Origin: Angiostrongylus vasorum
Lineage: Eukaryota; Nematoda; Chromadorea; Rhabditida; Metastrongylidae
Length of the DNA stretch: 64,000 nt
NCBI GenBank assembly: GCA_018806985.1
Contig: JADANN010000148.1
Span: 558,001-622,000, forward strand
Reading direction: 5' to 3'
Below, in pieces: positions 62,183 to 64,000 of this stretch. The position numbers were made by a program, and so were the translations under genes. Numbering within the stretch: the stretch's first letter is position 1; every line of letters begins with the position of its first letter. The notes beneath the pieces were generated by a model. The model was not told the origin of the DNA. It saw nothing but the letters and a program-made list of their open reading frames with translations, and did no database searches.

Positions 62183-63639
62183 TCATGGTGGCGAAGGTTT
62201 TGCTACACATACAGCCTTCAAACAACCATTTTCGTTGCTAGATAACCCAGAAATGTTACAAAAAAAATTGCTCATTAATTTCTTGGCAGTCGTAGAAGTT
62301 TTTATAAAATGTAGACTTGAGAGAAGAAAAAAGAAGAACGTTAAATGATCTGACCGTCGAATTCGAGTGAATGTCTGCATGTACTTTCCATTGAAGATTG
62401 TTATATGGTTAGCTTCATTAATAATGAGTGGTGGAACGGCTCGCCGTGCACGTCGAGCAAGCTCCAATCCATGCTCCACTTCGATCGTCTCGTCTTGATT
62501 ACCGTGACATACCAACAACGGCACAACGATCCTCCCCACCTTTTCGTACCTGAATGACTTGTTTGTCATTTTCTCCACACCGAACACCAAACATTTTGCA
62601 CTGTAAAGTAGCTAGTAATTAAAAATCGACTGTATTTGTTATGCAGATGATGTATGGTATACTTAAAAAAATCCTGGCGGTTTTTACACGAAAAAGGAGA
62701 AATCTGGTTTTTTTACGGAAGTATGCTTCCTTAATAGTGTGTTTTTTATCCATTATACATAAGTTTAGCCGATCGTTCATAGCATAGGGACTATTAAACA
62801 GAGAAGCTATAGCTTCTAAACAAAACTTATGTTAATCAAGCAAATATTCGTTCCTCTCTGTATTCAGTGTGAAGGTGTTTTTGCTAAGAAAAGAAAGTGC
62901 TTTCGGTTGTAGCAGCGTTTAGAGAGGAATTCTGCAATAAATTGCAGCTATTTAGAGAAACCCTCTCAACGGTTTACCGCCTCGTCGTGGCTGGGTGGTG
63001 TTCCTGGGTGTCCGGCTGCGATGCACAGCGGGAGCATTCATCCCTTTGGCAGGATCTCCCAAGTTGACAACGAGTCTGTCGTTTCTACCAGGAAGCCTAG
63101 CGAAGAGTAAACCAATACCAATACCAAGAATCTCCGCCGTCCTGGTATCAGTAGCATTGTGGCAAATCTCCTTCTGACTCATAAAGGTTGCTACTGCTTG
63201 TGGTGGTGAAGACCTGCGGCAGACTGGCCAAGCTGACTTCGGCATTCCGGGGAATCACAGTGGCTTAACAGCAAATCTCCGAAAAAGTGGTGATTATGCT
63301 GGGGCCCGCACAACCAGCGAGGACAGGCCATTCAAGTAACAAGTAACAAGTATCTAGAGAAGTAAATGGTTAATGAGAACGGAATGATAGATAGAGAAAT
63401 GTGATATATGAGGAGTTTTGCAAAGCATGCTTTTTTGCAAAATATGATTTACGAATTAGAAAAAAGTACGTATTGAAGCGATCAAGGCTACACGTTGTAG
63501 GTTTCTCTGGTTGATCGCCAATTAAACGTAGTCCGCTAGTGAATGGAGCCACTAGCACAACGCCTGCAAGACCTTCAGGTCGACTAGCAGCCATATCGCA
63601 AACGGTCGCCGTTCCGAGGCTGAAACCAAGCAACACGAT
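62183..63639 (-). CDS. ABHD17/FAM108-like alpha/beta hydrolase, last two exons
   Basis: Exon at 63639-63470 follows TTCTTCTTTCAG and encodes IVLLGFSLGTATVCDMAASR and PEGLAGVVLVAPFTSGLRL, with the nucleophile elbow GFSLG (catalytic Ser). It ends AC|GTACTT at phase 2. The next exon, from 62549 after CATTCAG, continues in phase: YEKVGRIVVPLLVCHGNQDE, TIEVEHGLELARRARRAVPP, LIINEANHITIFNGKYMQTF, with the catalytic Asp in GNQDE and His in ANHIT. The frame then stays open to TGA 62183 through a low-complexity stretch, so the true C-terminus may be earlier. FAM108/ABHD17 proteins are serine hydrolases; the vertebrate ones act as depalmitoylases at membranes, and AHO-3 is the C. elegans member I recall. 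Upstream exons lie beyond the window edge. The 920-bp intron holds SINE B copy 4. Confidence 0.75.
62951..63361 (+). repeat. SINE-like family B, copy 4, in the hydrolase intron
   Basis: CAACGGTTTACCGCCTCGTC head, TGGCTGGGTGG (A-box fit), GTGGTGATTATGCTGGGGCC, and the tail AAGTAACAAGTAACAAGTA (heptamer repeats). Flanked by TTTAGAGAA (62951-62959) and TCTAGAGAA (63353-63361). Inserted antisense to the hydrolase gene. Confidence 0.75.
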
Positions 63640-64000
63640 CTGAAAGAAGAAATTTTATGATTTTGTTCAAAAGTTACCCATTTCTTCTATATGATTCACT
63701 GTCTTGCGTTCGTCACCCGCAGAGATAACCGGATTAGAGTTGGATTAGGCTGCTTCTTGATATGGTGTGATTTCCCTTGAAACAGAGAGATAGCTCTTCT
63801 ACGGCGGTCTCAGGTTCTCAAAACTGGCAGTCGCCGAGCCATATGAAAAGGAAGGAAGTCTGCTGCCTTATGACTCGAATTCTTACATGCCAACAACAAC
63901 TCCTGTAATGGCAGCCAACTTTGTGATTAGTTGTCCGGTAGCACGAAGATAACGTAAATAGCCGAATTATCCATAAAAATATTGTAAAGTCGAGATAGAA
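63640..64000. other. intron or upstream part of the hydrolase gene
   Basis: No further exon of the hydrolase was recognised on the minus strand before the window edge. Confidence 0.4.

Noticed and set aside
1..64000. tRNA genes, rRNA, CRISPR arrays, prokaryotic operons
   Set aside because: None found. tRNA-like boxes occur only as heads of SINE-like repeats without a complete cloverleaf; gene structure is eukaryotic.

Overview
The window reads as nuclear DNA of a clade V nematode, most likely a strongylid parasite such as a hookworm. The basis is AT-rich, intron-rich sequence with short nematode-style TTTCAG acceptors, a nematode-only Srbc chemoreceptor gene, and transposon proteins (RTE-type LINEs, Penelope-like elements) that resemble families I know from hookworm genomes. 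The species is inferred from these families; nothing here proves it. There are no bacterial operons, CRISPR arrays or rRNA genes, and no canonical tRNA was found.

Host genes are few. An Srbc-type seven-transmembrane chemoreceptor lies on the + strand in six exons (2169-11228). All splice phases agree, but exon 4 carries one extra A in a seven-A run that shifts the frame. A small secreted protein with a KR cleavage site is proposed at 29399-30155 (+). Two exons of a SANT/MADF-like DNA-binding-like protein lie at 33640-32952 (-). A signal-peptide exon lies at 52977 (+). At the right edge, the 3' end of an ABHD17/FAM108-like serine hydrolase (63639-62183, -) has Ser, Asp and His motifs and a SINE in its intron. 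Several other open frames are listed at low confidence.

Most of the rest is mobile DNA. RTE-type LINE pieces lie at 1-745, 4035-4335, 14700-15265, 19403-20581, 26380-26720, 37690-39015 and 42780-43090. Penelope-like elements (PLEs; reverse transcriptase plus GIY-YIG endonuclease) lie at 4380-6422 (inside intron 1 of the receptor), 23690-24430, 37190-37650, 39016-41040 and 57188-58634. A broken mariner is at 41098-41810. SINE-like families A (7 copies), B (4 copies, each with target-site duplications), C (6 copies) and D (1 copy) are scattered throughout. A 1.9-kb foldback structure with 540-bp arms lies at 45691-47594, next to TA microsatellites.

The most interesting signal is a roughly 36-nt motif that recurs in the terminal repeats of the PLEs and their solo or foldback derivatives. 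It has the layout of a minimal type I hammerhead ribozyme: GGCT, CTGANGA, a short hairpin, GAAAC, GTC or GTT, then AGCC. About a dozen copies were found in all states of decay. Minimal hammerheads in PLE flanking repeats are known from the literature. Here they sit in inverted rather than direct repeats, and also in a small palindromic element with almost no coding sequence.
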